Shown: positions 10,328 to 21,164 of the stretch, in pieces
Position numbering within the stretch: the stretch's first letter is position 1
Layout of the letters: every line of letters starts with the position of its first letter
DNA from: Arsenophonus sp964026495
Lineage (GTDB): Bacteria > Pseudomonadota > Gammaproteobacteria > Enterobacterales > Enterobacteriaceae
DNA: 64,000 bases
Direction: 5' to 3'
NCBI RefSeq assembly: GCF_964026495.1
Contig: NZ_OZ032148.1
Location: 248,001 to 312,000 of the forward strand
Translations under genes and position numbers: made by a program
Notes under the pieces: generated by a model
Databases searched by the model: none
What the model saw: the letters and a program-made list of their open reading frames with translations, nothing else
Told to the model about the DNA's origin: nothing

Positions 10328-11689
10328 GTGCAGCAGATGGTGAAAACTATCGTTCAGGTATATGGTAATTTACCTAAACCACATAAAATTATTTTAGGTA
10401 CATTGACTTTAGTAACAGTAGTTGTTGGTATTTGGAAACCTGTTGTCATTCATCCTGATGATATGAATATAAATACCTTAAAGAAAGAATTATCAATAAA
10501 AAAAGGAATTATGTTGGATAATTTTCATAATAATTCAATAGATATAAGTCAAAGTGCTAATTTAAATAACAATATTATAATTGATAATGATAATAATGAA
10601 TCATTGTCAGATGAAGGGATTCTTAATGACAACAGAGCTGTTACTGATGAGCATATTGTTTCAAATGGTGATAATTTAACAAGTATTTTGACTCAGTATA
10701 ATTTAGATGTTAGTGATATTGCTATATTATCTAATCAATACAAAGTGTTACGTAATTTAAAAATTGGACAAACTTTAAATTGGGAATTAAATAAAAATGG
10801 TGAATTACAGATATTAACATGGATTGTTTCTGAAAGAGAAATGAGAGTGTATACTCGACAAGGTAACTCTAATATTTTTCATGAAGAAAAAAAAATTCGT
10901 ACAGGTGTTTGGATTGAAAAAGTTATAAAAGGTACAATCATTAATAATTTGATTAATAGTGTTATGCATGCAGGTTTAACTTATAAAGAAGCTTGTGAAG
11001 TCTCTAAAGTATTAAAATTGCAAATTGATTTGCGAAAATTAAAATATGGTGATAAGTTTTCAATATTATTAAGTCGTGAAATGTTTCTTGATATTCATAG
11101 TAAACAAAGTCGTTTATTAGGTATTCATTTATTGAGTAATGGTAAAAATTATTATGTTTTTCGAGCGGATAATGGTCATTATTATGATAGTGAAGCTAAT
11201 GGTTTAGAATTAGATTTTTTACGTTATCCCACAGGAAAACCTTTTAGAGTATCTTCACATTTTAGTTTGCGTCGTGTAAACCCAGTAACAGGACGTTTAG
11301 CTCCTCATCAGGGCGTTGATTTTTCGATGCCAATAGGAACGCCTATATTAGCAGTTAGTGATGGTGATATTATTGCAGCTAAATATTCTGGAGCAGCTGG
11401 AAATTTTATTGCGATCCGTCATGGTCGTCAATATACAACTCGTTATATGCATTTACGTAAATTATTAGTTAAACCAGGACAGAAAATAAAAAAAGGTGAA
11501 TGCATTGGGTTATCAGGAAATACTGGACGTACTACAGGTCCACATCTTCATTATGAACTATGGTTTAATAAGAGAGCAGTCAATCCATTAACTGTTAATT
11601 TACCTGATTCAGGTAAATTAACAGGTAAAGAACGTCAACTTTATTTAGAAAAAGTAAAAGATAATACACTAAAATTAAAAATTGATTAA
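10328..11689 (+). CDS. mepM: Murein DD-endopeptidase MepM (YebA)
   Basis: MepM cleaves peptide crosslinks so that new murein strands can be inserted. It has 453 residues against 440 in E. coli, and starts at GTG (10328), after GAAGGAA (10312-10318). MQQMVKTIVQVYGNLPKPH aligns with the E. coli start. A membrane anchor lies at about 21-40 and an Asn-rich linker follows. Next comes a LysM-like segment with NGDNLTSILTQY (about 114-125). The peptidase M23 domain is C-terminal, with zinc motifs HQGVDFSMP (about 328) and GPHLHYELW (about 403). It lies between znuA and lpxM, as in E. coli. Confidence 0.96.
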   Translation: MQQMVKTIVQVYGNLPKPHKIILGTLTLVTVVVGIWKPVVIHPDDMNINTLKKELSIKKGIMLDNFHNNSIDISQSANLNNNIIIDNDNNESLSDEGILNDNRAVTDEHIVSNGDNLTSILTQYNLDVSDIAILSNQYKVLRNLKIGQTLNWELNKNGELQILTWIVSEREMRVYTRQGNSNIFHEEKKIRTGVWIEKVIKGTIINNLINSVMHAGLTYKEACEVSKVLKLQIDLRKLKYGDKFSILLSREMFLDIHSKQSRLLGIHLLSNGKNYYVFRADNGHYYDSEANGLELDFLRYPTGKPFRVSSHFSLRRVNPVTGRLAPHQGVDFSMPIGTPILAVSDGDIIAAKYSGAAGNFIAIRHGRQYTTRYMHLRKLLVKPGQKIKKGECIGLSGNTGRTTGPHLHYELWFNKRAVNPLTVNLPDSGKLTGKERQLYLEKVKDNTLKLKID

Positions 11690-11843
11690 AAATAGCATGA
11701 TTATGAATATTTATATTATTTATTAAAAAGATAATATAGTATTTATAAAGTTATTTTTTTAAAAAATTTTTTATTTATGCAAAATTATCATATTAAAATA
11801 TGATCTATGATAGATTTTTTGATTTTTTTATTTGAGTGTATTG

Positions 11844-12818
11844 ATGAAAAAAGAACAGAATAAAAATAATAAACTTGGTTATATTCCTACTTTCCATTTT
11901 ATGTATCTACATCCAAAATATTGGATGATGTGGATTGGTATTTTATTGTTAGTAAGTACAGTATATTTACCTATTACAGTACGCGATTTATTTTTAGCGA
12001 AAATAGGAAAATTAATTGGTAAATTAGCAAAGAATACCCGTAGAAGGGCAAAAATTAATTTGCTGTATTGTTTTCCTGAATTTACTGAAGAAGAAAGAGA
12101 AAAATATATTGATAAAATGTTTTCAGTTGCACCTCAATCGTTTGCAATACTAACAGAGTTAGCATTAAGAGGAGCAAAAAAAATATTAGTTCGAACACGT
12201 TGGTATAATTTTGAAATTATTGAAAAATTAAAAAAACAAGGACGTAATATTATTTTTATGGTACCACATTGTTGGGCTGTTGACATTCCAGCAATGTTAT
12301 TAGCTGAAAGAGGAGAAAAAATGGCTGCTATGTTTCATCATCAAAAAAATGCTCTTGCTGATTATTTATGGAATAAAGCGAGGTGTTCTTTTGGTGGTCG
12401 TTTACATTCTCGTAAAGCTGGTATTAGACCATTTATTGCTAGTGTTAAGGAAGGATTTTGGGGATTTTATTTGCCTGATCAAGATCATGGTAAAAAAAAT
12501 AGTGAATTCGTGGATTTTTTTGGTACCTATAAAGCTACTTTACCTGCTATAGGAAGATTAATGAAAGCATGTAATGCAGAAATAGTACCATTATTTCCTG
12601 CATATGATTATAAAACTCATCAATTATATATTTATATTCGTAAACCAATGAGAGATATCATTGGAAAAAATGATCGGTATATTGCACGTAGAATTAATGA
12701 AGAAGTAGAATGTTTAGTAAAACCTTATTTGGAACAATATACATGGGTATTAAAATTGTTAAAAACTAGAAAATTAGGTGAGATAGAACCTTATCTTCGT
12801 GATGATCTTTATCAATAA
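11844..12818 (+). CDS. lpxM: Lipid A myristoyl (late) acyltransferase LpxM
   Basis: LpxM adds the last secondary acyl chain to Kdo2-lipid A at the inner membrane. With the ATG at 11844 it has 324 residues (E. coli 323). An in-frame TTG at 11832 would add four residues, but the ATG aligns with the family start. One membrane segment is near 30-48. The catalytic HX4D motif is in VPHCWAVDIP (about residue 142). FYLPDQDHGK, FFGTYKATLPAIGRLMK and the C-terminal EQYTWVLKLLKTRKLGEI are strongly conserved. Keeping this late enzyme suggests hexa-acylated LPS is still made. pykA, which follows in E. coli, is gone. Confidence 0.97.
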   Translation: MKKEQNKNNKLGYIPTFHFMYLHPKYWMMWIGILLLVSTVYLPITVRDLFLAKIGKLIGKLAKNTRRRAKINLLYCFPEFTEEEREKYIDKMFSVAPQSFAILTELALRGAKKILVRTRWYNFEIIEKLKKQGRNIIFMVPHCWAVDIPAMLLAERGEKMAAMFHHQKNALADYLWNKARCSFGGRLHSRKAGIRPFIASVKEGFWGFYLPDQDHGKKNSEFVDFFGTYKATLPAIGRLMKACNAEIVPLFPAYDYKTHQLYIYIRKPMRDIIGKNDRYIARRINEEVECLVKPYLEQYTWVLKLLKTRKLGEIEPYLRDDLYQ

Positions 12819-13873
12819 AAATTATTTATTAATATCTTATTGGTTTAATATTTTTCTTATCTTATTATTTTTTGATTTTTTATTTTTTATTTGCATAATA
12901 AATATTAATTTTATAGTATGTATGCAGTATATTTTTATAAATTATTATTTTTGTTTAGTTATTAACTTTACAGTACAAATATATTTTATAGTTTTAAATA
13001 AAAAATATAGTTAGTTATTTTATTGCATAATTATATTAAACAAATTTGTATTTATGTTCTTATATTTTTTTATTATTTTGTTTTTAAGATTATGTATTAA
13101 TCGACTTAATAATTTTATATATTTATATATGTATAAAATATTTTATTTTATGTTTTGATTTTTATTTTTTATTATTTTGTAATATTATTTTTATTTAAAT
13201 AATTGATAATCTTTATTTATAATTTTTATAAAAAATTTACAATAAAGTAATTTTTTTATAATTAAGAGATATTCTACTAAATTTTTATTATATTTAATTA
13301 TATATTATATTAGTATAATATATTTTTCATGTGTATAAAAAATAAATGATATATAAGTTCAAAAATATATTAATATTTTTATAATATTTATAAAATTAAA
13401 AATATATTTTTTATTTAAATATTTAGGTTATCATGAAAAATAATATATTTTAGTATATAAATTTTAAATTTACGAATTTAATTTTCTTTTATTACTATAA
13501 TTAAAATTAATTAAAATGATTTATTTTTTATATTTTTTTGATCTTGTAAAGCATAAATAGAAAATTTTATTTTTTAATATAATTTTTTATATTTTTTTGA
13601 TCTTGTAAAGCATAAATAGAAAATTTTATTTTTTAATATAATTATAAATATACTTATTTGTTTTTTTAAAAAATACTTTTTTATTAATATCATTAATAAT
13701 TAGAAATATATTATTAATAATCGTTGTTTTTTTGTATAAGTATTTATATTTAATCATGTAATTAATTTACAAATCTTCTTTGTTTTTTGTATTAAATCTT
13801 CAATAAAACGTGCATTTGGATTTTTTCAATTGTACAGTATTATAGATTTATATTTTTAGGAGTATCCCATATA
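12819..13873. other. Gene-free stretch replacing pykA/hexR; holds a 59-bp duplication
   Basis: In E. coli pykA and hexR lie between lpxM and zwf. Here there is about 1 kb of A/T-rich DNA with no recognisable remnant of either. The only structure is the tandem duplication at 13523-13643 and a good ribosome binding site for zwf at the right end (AGGAG, 13858-13862). Confidence 0.6.
13523..13643. repeat. 59-bp perfect tandem duplication
   Basis: A block containing GATCTTGTAAAGCATAAATA begins near 13523 and is repeated exactly 59 bases later, from 13582. The two copies stay identical to about 13643. It lies about 230 bases upstream of zwf in otherwise featureless DNA. Identity between copies implies a recent slippage or unequal exchange event. 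Confidence 0.93.
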
Positions 13874-15358
13874 ATGCTGATTAATAAAATTATGCATCAA
13901 TGTAATTGTAATTTAGTTATTTTTGGTGCAACAGGAGATTTAAGTCGTCGTAAATTATTACCATCTCTCTATCAACTAGAAAAAATGGGTTATATTCATC
14001 CAGATACACGAATTATAGGGGTAGGTAGATCTCAATGGAATACTATTCATTATATTAAAGTAGTAAGAGAAGCATTAAATTTTTTTTTGAATGAAACAAT
14101 TGAACCTTTTTTGTGGGAAACATTCAGTAAAAGACTGGATTTTTTACATTTAGACGTTAATGATATTAATAAATTTCATTTGTTAGCAAAACATCTTTCA
14201 AATGATGATAAACCAAGCATATATTATATAGCTATGCCACCAAAGACTTTTAGTGTTATTTGTCATGGTTTAGGGCACGTTGGTTTAAATAAGAATCCTC
14301 ATAATCGTGTTGTTATGGAAAAACCATTGGGTAATAATCTTATTTCTTCTCAAACTATAAATAATTTGCTTTCTCAATATTTTAAAGAAAATCAAATTTA
14401 CCGTGTAGATCATTATTTAGGAAAAGAAACAGTATTGAATTTGTTAGCATTACGTTTTTCTAATTCTCTGTTTATTAATAATTGGGATTATCGAACTATT
14501 GATCATGTACAAATTACAGTTGCTGAAAAAATTGGGATAGAAGGTCGTTGGAATTACTTTGATCAAACAGGGCAAATGCGTGATATGTTTCAGAATCATT
14601 TATTACAAATTTTAACTATGATTACGATGTCACCACCTGCAGATTTGAGTGCTGATCGAATACGTGATGAGAAAGTTAAAGTTTTGCGTTCTTTGCGCCG
14701 TATTGATTATACTAATTTTCATGAAAAAACAGTTCGAGGTCAATATACATCAGGTTCTATTCAAGGAGAAAAAGTAGTAGGATATCTTGAAGAAAAAGGA
14801 GCTAACAAGTTAAGCAAAACAGAAACTTTTGTGGCAATTCGGGTTGATATTGATAATTGGCGGTGGGCTGGAGTTCCATTTTATTTAAGAACAGGTAAGC
14901 GGTTACCAGAAAAGTATTCTGAGGTTGTTATATATTTTAAAAAGCCAATATTAAATATTTTTACTGGTTTTTATCATAATTTGCCACAAAATAAATTAAC
15001 AATTCGTTTACAACCTGATGAAGGTATTGATATTGAAATTTCAAATAAAGTTCCTGGTCTTGAAGATAAACAGTATTTAAAAACAACAAAATTAGATTTC
15101 ACTTTTTCTAAAACATTTCATAAAATTCATTTGTCTGATGCTTATGAACGTTTATTGCTAGAAGTGATGCGTGGTATTCAAGCACTATTTGTGCGTCGAG
15201 ATGAAATAGAAGAAGCATGGAGATGGGTAGATTCTATTATAGATGCTTGGGCTATGGATAATGAACCGCCAAAACCTTATCAAGCAGGGACATGGGGGCC
15301 AATGGCATCAATTGCGATGATTAACAGGGATAGTCGTTCATGGAGTAAATTTAAATAA
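13874..15358 (+). CDS. zwf: Glucose-6-phosphate 1-dehydrogenase
   Basis: Zwf oxidises glucose 6-phosphate to 6-phosphogluconolactone with NADP+, the entry to the oxidative pentose phosphate pathway. It has 494 residues (E. coli 491). The ATG at 13874 follows AGGAG by 11 bases. The nucleotide-binding motif is GATGDLSRRK (about 15-24). The active-site segment is YRVDHYLGKETVLNLLALRF (about 176-195), with the catalytic histidine in it. DPLS-type and substrate-contact blocks such as IRDEKVKVLRSLRRID and GVPFYLRTGKRLP are intact. With rpiA further right, it supports retained NADPH and pentose production. Confidence 0.98.
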   Translation: MLINKIMHQCNCNLVIFGATGDLSRRKLLPSLYQLEKMGYIHPDTRIIGVGRSQWNTIHYIKVVREALNFFLNETIEPFLWETFSKRLDFLHLDVNDINKFHLLAKHLSNDDKPSIYYIAMPPKTFSVICHGLGHVGLNKNPHNRVVMEKPLGNNLISSQTINNLLSQYFKENQIYRVDHYLGKETVLNLLALRFSNSLFINNWDYRTIDHVQITVAEKIGIEGRWNYFDQTGQMRDMFQNHLLQILTMITMSPPADLSADRIRDEKVKVLRSLRRIDYTNFHEKTVRGQYTSGSIQGEKVVGYLEEKGANKLSKTETFVAIRVDIDNWRWAGVPFYLRTGKRLPEKYSEVVIYFKKPILNIFTGFYHNLPQNKLTIRLQPDEGIDIEISNKVPGLEDKQYLKTTKLDFTFSKTFHKIHLSDAYERLLLEVMRGIQALFVRRDEIEEAWRWVDSIIDAWAMDNEPPKPYQAGTWGPMASIAMINRDSRSWSKFK

Positions 15359-16249
15359 TTTTTATAATTTATGAAATTACTAAACAATATAATGATCTTA
15401 ATTTTATATTGCTTACAACAAATATGGTAAGTTTATTTTTATGAAAATCTTTGTTTTTTATAAAATTCATATTTGTATTATCAATTATATTTTTTATATT
15501 ACTTGCATATAATTAATTATTTTATTTTCAATAAACTATGTAAATAAATTGAAAAGTAATAATATACATTCTTAAATTTATATTATTTTATGCCAACTCT
15601 TAATAAATAAATTAGATATAAAAGAGATTACAAATAAAACATATGGAGTACTTATTTAGTTTATAAGATAAAAAAATATTATTTGCAGTCAATATAAAAA
15701 TTTATACAGTTTTGGAATATAGTAGATTTTGTATGTGACTTTATTTGAAATAAAAATATTCCAAATAAATATAAAATTTTATAATAAATTTCTTAAATTT
15801 GTTAATGTGTAATATCATTTATAAAATATTAAATCAGAAATTTCTAAAATAATAATATTTGAGAAAAATCTTTTTATAAGATTTTAGATAGTATACTTTT
15901 TAAAAGTAAATAACATAAAAAATGTTTTCTTTATATAAAAATTTAATAAAATTTTCTTTTTTTTGCTAAAATTAAAAAGTAATGATTAAAATAAAATATT
16001 GTTTATTAAATAATTGTAATACTGATTATTATATATGTTAACTTATAACATATGATTTTTCTAAAAAAATTTATCGTATGTATATTAATGAGTAATGAAA
16101 TGATTACATTTATTGATGTTTTTTTTAAAAAATATAAAAAATTCAATTCAGAGAATGAATGATTTTTTTATAATTTATTAAAAATTTGATTTAAAAAAAT
16201 AAATGACATTTTATTTAAAATCAATAATTTATGAGTAAAAAAAATATTT
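15359..16249. other. Gene-free A/T-rich stretch
   Basis: About 890 bases between zwf and the minus-strand tRNA-Arg. I see only A/T-rich sequence without recognisable coding fragments, RNA genes or repeats. Confidence 0.55.
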
Positions 16250-16324
16250 TGGTGTCCTCTGAAGGAATCGAACCTACAATTAGCTCTTAGGAGGAGCTTG
16301 TTATATCCATTTAACTAAGAGGAC
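16250..16324 (-). tRNA. argW: tRNA-Arg (anticodon CCU), CCA encoded
   Basis: On the minus strand the sequence begins GTCCTCTTAGTTAAATGGAT, close to E. coli argW. The anticodon stem GCTC/GAGC carries loop CTCCTAA with anticodon CCT. The T arm is TAGGTTCGATTCCTTC and the acceptor GTCCTCT pairs with AGAGGAC, followed by ACCA. It reads the rare AGG codon. In E. coli argW also lies near mlaA, so the pairing with the gene to the right is ancestral. The T stem has a weakened outer pair compared with E. coli. Confidence 0.95.
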
Positions 16325-16594
16325 AAAATTTATAATGTAAAAATATTTTGTTTTTTATGTTTTGTATGATTATTTTGACATTTATTAAAATATTGATTGT
16401 TTTTGCTATATTATAGTTAATGAATATCTATAGTATCTTTTTATTGTTATTTTATATAATAGATGTTTCTTATTTTAAATAATATTTTATTTTTAACGTA
16501 TAGTATTTTTTATAAAAATTATAATCATTTATTTTTTTAAAAATAAATAGTAAGATTCTATCAATGTGTATATATTAATATAATTTCATAAAAA

Positions 16595-17371
16595 ATGTTT
16601 TTAAATAAAAAAGTCAACTCTTTAATATATCGATTATTTGGAATAATTTCTGTAGTAGTGTTAATTTCAAGTTGTTCAAATGCAGTTATTGATAAATCAA
16701 AATCTTTTCATTCATTAGAAAATTTTAATCGGACTATGTTTTATTTTAATTACAATGTTCTTGATTATCATTTGATTCGTCCTATTGCAATAACTTGGCG
16801 TAATTATATGCCCATGCCAATAAGAAATGGACTGATAAATTTTTTTAGTAATATAGAAGAAAGTAGTAGTATGGTAAATAATTTTTTATGTGGGAATGTT
16901 CATCAAGGAATGAAAAATTTTAACCGTTTTTTTTTAAACAGTATTTTTGGTATGGGAGGATTTATTGATGTTGCTTCAATGGCAAACTCTAATCTATCTA
17001 AAAAAAAATCATATCGTTTTGGTAGTACTTTAGGATATTACCAAATTGGTTATGGTCCGTATATTGTTTTACCAGGATATGGAAATTTTACATTACGTGA
17101 AGATTTTGGTGATTTAGTTGATACAGTTTATCCAATGTTAAGTTATCTTACTTTTTGGACATCAATACTAAAATGGATATTAGAAGGAATAGAGAAACGT
17201 GCACTTTTCTTAGATTTTGATGGAATATTACAAAATTCATTAGATCCTTATTTAATGATGAAAGAAGCGTATTTTCAATATAAACAATTTAGTTTAAAAG
17301 AAAATGAAATTCGATCATCCTTAAATCTTTATCCTGATTTTATAGAAAAAGAACTTGATTCTATTGATTGA
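16595..17371 (+). CDS. mlaA: Outer-membrane lipoprotein MlaA (VacJ), retrograde phospholipid removal
   Basis: MlaA sits in the outer membrane and removes mislocalised phospholipids from the outer leaflet, passing them to the Mla pathway. It has 258 residues (E. coli 251). The N-terminus is a lipoprotein signal: basic residues, a hydrophobic core and a lipobox LISSC with the acylated Cys at 27. Family blocks follow: ENFNRTMFYFNYNVLD, FFLNSIFGMGGFIDVA (about 111-126), FGSTLGYYQIGYGPY and SLDPYLMMKEAYFQ. No other mla gene is in the window, so whether the full Mla system survives is unknown. A hairpin lies 70 bases downstream. Confidence 0.95.
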   Translation: MFLNKKVNSLIYRLFGIISVVVLISSCSNAVIDKSKSFHSLENFNRTMFYFNYNVLDYHLIRPIAITWRNYMPMPIRNGLINFFSNIEESSSMVNNFLCGNVHQGMKNFNRFFLNSIFGMGGFIDVASMANSNLSKKKSYRFGSTLGYYQIGYGPYIVLPGYGNFTLREDFGDLVDTVYPMLSYLTFWTSILKWILEGIEKRALFLDFDGILQNSLDPYLMMKEAYFQYKQFSLKENEIRSSLNLYPDFIEKELDSID

Positions 17372-18063
17372 TAATATTTTAAAAAAAATTATATAGATAT
17401 TAAGTATATTGCAAAATATTCATATGCTTTATTTATAATATATCTGATATTATATATCAGATTTTATTGTGATTTATAATTTTATAAAATATTAAGAATC
17501 ATAGTTTATGATTATATATTTTAAGTATCGTAATAAAATATTTTTTGATCGATTATTAAAATATTTGTTTGTGATATTATTAACTCTTTTTTTTTAATAC
17601 AATGAATATAAATTCATATGAGCATATTATAAAAATATCTATTTTTTATGATAAAAATGATTCATGGTAAGCATTTTATGATTTTATTAAAATAAAATTT
17701 TTAATATTTTTTTATAAAAATTATTTTACAAATCATACATTGTAATGTTCATTAAATTTTATTGACATAATCATAACAACGTATTTTGAGCGCAATGAAG
17801 TAATATATTTTTCTATTTTTTAAATGTTATTTTTTAAGTGTTATTTAATGTTATGTTAAAATATTAGTAGAGAATATTTAAAAATATAAGTTTTAAACAA
17901 ACTTAAAAATAGTTCATTATAAGATAAAAAATAATCATACTAGATATTAAATTATATTATTGTTTATTTGTTATTATTTATATTATTGATAAATAAATAT
18001 GTGTTTTTTAAAACTTTTAAAAAATAAAATAACAGGTTTATTTTATAGGTATTTGATAAAAAA
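17372..18063. other. Gene-free stretch upstream of msbA
   Basis: About 690 bases. A hairpin near 17442-17462 may end mlaA transcription. A TTGACA at about 17762-17767 resembles a -35 element, but I could not place a convincing -10 at proper spacing. The ycaI/comEC gene that precedes msbA in E. coli is absent. Confidence 0.45.
17442..17462. terminator. Hairpin downstream of mlaA, possible terminator
   Basis: ATCTGATAT and ATATCAGAT form a perfect 9-bp stem around a 3-base loop, followed by TTTATT. It lies 70 bases after the mlaA stop. The stem is A/T-rich and the T tract short, so termination is plausible but not certain. Confidence 0.45.
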
Positions 18064-19815
18064 ATGATAATAAAAGAAAAAAAAAATTCTATATGGCACA
18101 CTTTTCGTCGATTATTTCCCATGATTCTACCATTTAAAGTTGGATTAACTGTAGCAGTTATAGCATTAATAATTAATGCTATAGGTGATGCATCTATGAT
18201 TGCTTTGTTAAAACCCTTGCTTGATGAAGGATTTGGGAATGCTGATCATACTATGTTAAAATGGTTATCAATTGCTATACTGGGATTAATGTTAATAAGA
18301 GGCATCTCAAGTTTTATTTCTAATTATTGTATGGCATGGGTTTCTGGTAAAGTAGTTATGAATATGCGTAGGTGTTTATTTATACATATGATGGGTATGC
18401 CTATAGCTTTTTTTGATAAACAATCCACAGGAACTTTGCTTTCTCGTATTACTTATGATTCTGAACAAGTGGCTTCTTCATCTTCTGGTACATTAATTAC
18501 TATTGTTCGAGAAAGTAGTTATATTATTGGTTTGTTTTGGTTAATGTTTTATCATAGTTGGCAACTTTCATTAATATTAATTGTTATTAGTCCTATTGTT
18601 GCCTTTATTATTCGTTCAATTTCTAAACATTTTAGAAATATTAGTAAAAACATGCAAACTGATATGGGGCAAATAACTGTTAGTACAGAACAAATGTTAA
18701 AAGGTCATAAAGAAGTTTTGATTTTTGGTGGACAGAAAGTTGAAATAGAACGTTTTAGAAAAGTAAGTAATCACATGCGTCATCAAACGATGAAAATGGT
18801 AACAATATCTTCAATTTTTGATCCTATTATACAATTTATAGCATCTTTAGCATTAGCATTTACGTTGTATGTATCAAGTTTTCCTGAAATAATGCAAACA
18901 TTAACAGCAGGAGATGTCGGTGTTGTATTTTCATCAATGTTTGCGTTAATGCGTCCATTGAAATCTCTAACAAATGTTAATGTACAATTTCAACGTGGAA
19001 TGGTTGCATGTCAAACATTGTTTACTATTTTAGATATGGAAAAAGAAAAAGATGATGGTAAATTAATATTAAAACAACCAAAAAATAAAATTGAATTTAA
19101 AAATGTTACTTTTAGATATTCTTCTAAAGAAAATCCTGCATTATATAATATTTCTTTTGCAATTTCTGTCGGTAAATCTATTGCTTTAGTTGGAAGATCA
19201 GGTGCAGGAAAATCGACTATTGCAAATTTAATTACCCGTTTTTATGATGTTAATAAAGGACAAATATTACTTGATAATCGTGATTTACGTGAATATACTT
19301 TACGTTCTTTGCGTAGTCAAATTGCACTAGTTTCACAGGATGTTTATCTTTTTAATGATACTATTGCAAATAATATTGCTTATGCAACAGATGGAATTTA
19401 TAGCAGAAAAGCTATTGAAAAAGCAGCAAAAATGGCTTATGCAATGGATTTTATTCAAAATTTAGAACATGGATTAGATACTATTATTGGAGAAAATGGT
19501 GTCATGCTTTCTGGTGGACAGAAACAGAGAATTGCTATTGGACGTGCTTTGTTACATGACTCATCTATATTAATTTTTGATGAAGCTACTTCTGCACTTG
19601 ATACTGAATCAGAAAAAGCAATTCAAGTAGCATTACATGAATTACAGAAAAATAAAACTTTTATTATTATTGCTCATCGTCTTTCAACAATAGAACATGT
19701 AGATGAAATTTTAGTGATGCAAGAAGGTAAAATTATTGAACAAGGTAATCATCACACTTTGCTTAAATGTGATGGAGTATACTCTCATCTATATGGTATG
19801 CAATTTAAATTATGA
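18064..19815 (+). CDS. msbA: Lipid A export ATP-binding/permease MsbA
   Basis: MsbA is a homodimeric ABC exporter that flips core-lipid A across the inner membrane. It has 583 residues (E. coli 582). The N-terminal half has six hydrophobic segments, with [20 protein letters not shown] in the first coupling region (about 112-131). The nucleotide-binding domain has Walker [10 protein letters not shown] (about 378-386), signature LSGGQ (about 482) and Walker [13 protein letters not shown]. An in-frame A10 run lies within the first ten codons. The stop overlaps the start of lpxK (ATGA), giving the msbA-lpxK operon known from E. coli. Confidence 0.98.
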   Translation: MIIKEKKNSIWHTFRRLFPMILPFKVGLTVAVIALIINAIGDASMIALLKPLLDEGFGNADHTMLKWLSIAILGLMLIRGISSFISNYCMAWVSGKVVMNMRRCLFIHMMGMPIAFFDKQSTGTLLSRITYDSEQVASSSSGTLITIVRESSYIIGLFWLMFYHSWQLSLILIVISPIVAFIIRSISKHFRNISKNMQTDMGQITVSTEQMLKGHKEVLIFGGQKVEIERFRKVSNHMRHQTMKMVTISSIFDPIIQFIASLALAFTLYVSSFPEIMQTLTAGDVGVVFSSMFALMRPLKSLTNVNVQFQRGMVACQTLFTILDMEKEKDDGKLILKQPKNKIEFKNVTFRYSSKENPALYNISFAISVGKSIALVGRSGAGKSTIANLITRFYDVNKGQILLDNRDLREYTLRSLRSQIALVSQDVYLFNDTIANNIAYATDGIYSRKAIEKAAKMAYAMDFIQNLEHGLDTIIGENGVMLSGGQKQRIAIGRALLHDSSILIFDEATSALDTESEKAIQVALHELQKNKTFIIIAHRLSTIEHVDEILVMQEGKIIEQGNHHTLLKCDGVYSHLYGMQFKL

Positions 19816-20807
19816 TTGAAAAAATATGGTCAGGTAATTCTTGGTTGTATATTTTGTTAATACCATTTTCAATATTATATGGAATAATTATAAAATTACG
19901 AAATATTAGTTATAATATTGGTATTTCCAATACTTGGAAAGCTCCAATACCAATTGTAGTTGTTGGTAATTTAACTGTTGGGGGTAATGGTAAAACACCT
20001 TTTGTGATTTGGTTAGTAAAAAAACTTTCATCAAAAGGTTATCATGTTGGTGTTGTATCTCGTGGATATTCTGGAAAGGCAAAGTTTTATCCAATATTAG
20101 TAAATAAAAATTTTTCAGTAAAAGAAATTGGAGATGAACCAGCATTAATTTATTTAAAAACTGGGGTACCAGTTTCAGTTTCACCAAAACGTGTTAAAGC
20201 AGTTAAAATTTTATTAAAGCGATATCCAAAATTAGATCTTATCATTTCTGATGATGGTCTTCAACATTATGCTTTAAAACGTGATTATGAAATAGTAATT
20301 ATAGATGGCATGCGTTATTTCGGTAATGGTTGGTTGTTACCTGCTGGTCCTTTAAGAGAGTGTCAATATCGTTTAAATACTGTAAATTCTATTATTATTA
20401 ATGGCAGTATTTCTCAATATGGTGCAATTAATATGGAATTAATAGGTAATATTGCTATTAATCTTTTATCAGGAGAAAAAAAACATGTCTTAGAATTAAA
20501 AGAAGTAGTTGTAATTGCAGGTATTGGTAATCCCTTACGTTTTTTTTCTAGTTTAAAAGAAAAAGGTGTTAAATTAATAAAAACCCATTCTTTTTCTGAT
20601 CATAAAAATTATAAATTATCTCAATTAAAAAAAATAGCTACTAATTCTCAGATATTATTGATGACTGAAAAAGATGCAGTAAAATGTTTTAATTTTGCTC
20701 AATTAAATTGGTGGTATCTTCCAGTAAATGTTAAAATCTCAAAATTTGATGTTAATAAAATTCTTTCAGACATGCATGATTTAATAAATTTAAATAAAAA
20801 TGTTTAA
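19812..20807 (+). CDS. lpxK: Tetraacyldisaccharide 4'-kinase LpxK
   Basis: LpxK phosphorylates the 4' position of the lipid A disaccharide to give lipid IVA at the inner-membrane face. It has 331 residues (E. coli 328). A hydrophobic N-terminal helix spans about 11-28. The P-loop region is [14 protein letters not shown] (51-64), and [29 protein letters not shown] and LLPAGPLRE are conserved. Four bases overlap msbA, so translation is coupled. Its substrate pathway is also represented here by lpxC and lpxH. Confidence 0.97.
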   Translation: MIEKIWSGNSWLYILLIPFSILYGIIIKLRNISYNIGISNTWKAPIPIVVVGNLTVGGNGKTPFVIWLVKKLSSKGYHVGVVSRGYSGKAKFYPILVNKNFSVKEIGDEPALIYLKTGVPVSVSPKRVKAVKILLKRYPKLDLIISDDGLQHYALKRDYEIVIIDGMRYFGNGWLLPAGPLRECQYRLNTVNSIIINGSISQYGAINMELIGNIAINLLSGEKKHVLELKEVVVIAGIGNPLRFFSSLKEKGVKLIKTHSFSDHKNYKLSQLKKIATNSQILLMTEKDAVKCFNFAQLNWWYLPVNVKISKFDVNKILSDMHDLINLNKNV

Positions 20808-20983
20808 TATTATATTATTTTTTGATAAATGCCATTATAATATATATAAACTCTAGAATTATAAACATGATTAAATTATACTATGTGTAATATATTTTGT
20901 AATCTTTGATTGATTAATAAAATTTTATGTAAATAAATTTTATCTAATAGTTTTGTTTTGAATTATATCTTTATAAGGAATTT

Positions 20984-21160
20984 ATGGATTATCGGTTGCT
21001 CAATATCATTGCTTGTCCGATTTGTCATGGACAGCTAATTTATGATAAAAAAAAATATCTTATTTGTAAGATTGATCATCTTGCTTATCCTATAAGAGAC
21101 AATATTCCTGTTTTATTAAGAGAAAAGGCAAAAAAATTATCTTTTTTAGATGAAGAATAA
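20984..21160 (+). CDS. ycaR: YcaR, Trm112-like small zinc-ribbon protein
   Basis: A 58-residue frame begins ATG at 20984, five bases after the good ribosome binding site AAGGAA (20974-20980 region). Its sequence [18 protein letters not shown] matches E. coli YcaR (60 residues). Cysteines 11, 14 and 28 remain of the Trm112-type metal site, and the block [12 protein letters not shown] is conserved. YcaR lies between lpxK and kdsB in enterobacteria and its exact role is not settled. The gene ends four bases before the kdsB ATG. It is short enough to be missed by ORF callers that use a minimum length of 60 residues. Confidence 0.93.
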   Translation: MDYRLLNIIACPICHGQLIYDKKKYLICKIDHLAYPIRDNIPVLLREKAKKLSFLDEE

Positions 21161-21164
21161 AACT

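Noticed and set aside
12799..13014. 71-residue open frame after lpxM
   Set aside because: It overlaps the lpxM end in another frame and is almost entirely Ile/Phe/Asn/Leu. No family resemblance.
17760..17795. Promoter for msbA with TTGACA
   Set aside because: The -35-like hexamer is good, but no -10 at 16-18 bases stands out from the A/T background, and it lies about 300 bases from the gene.
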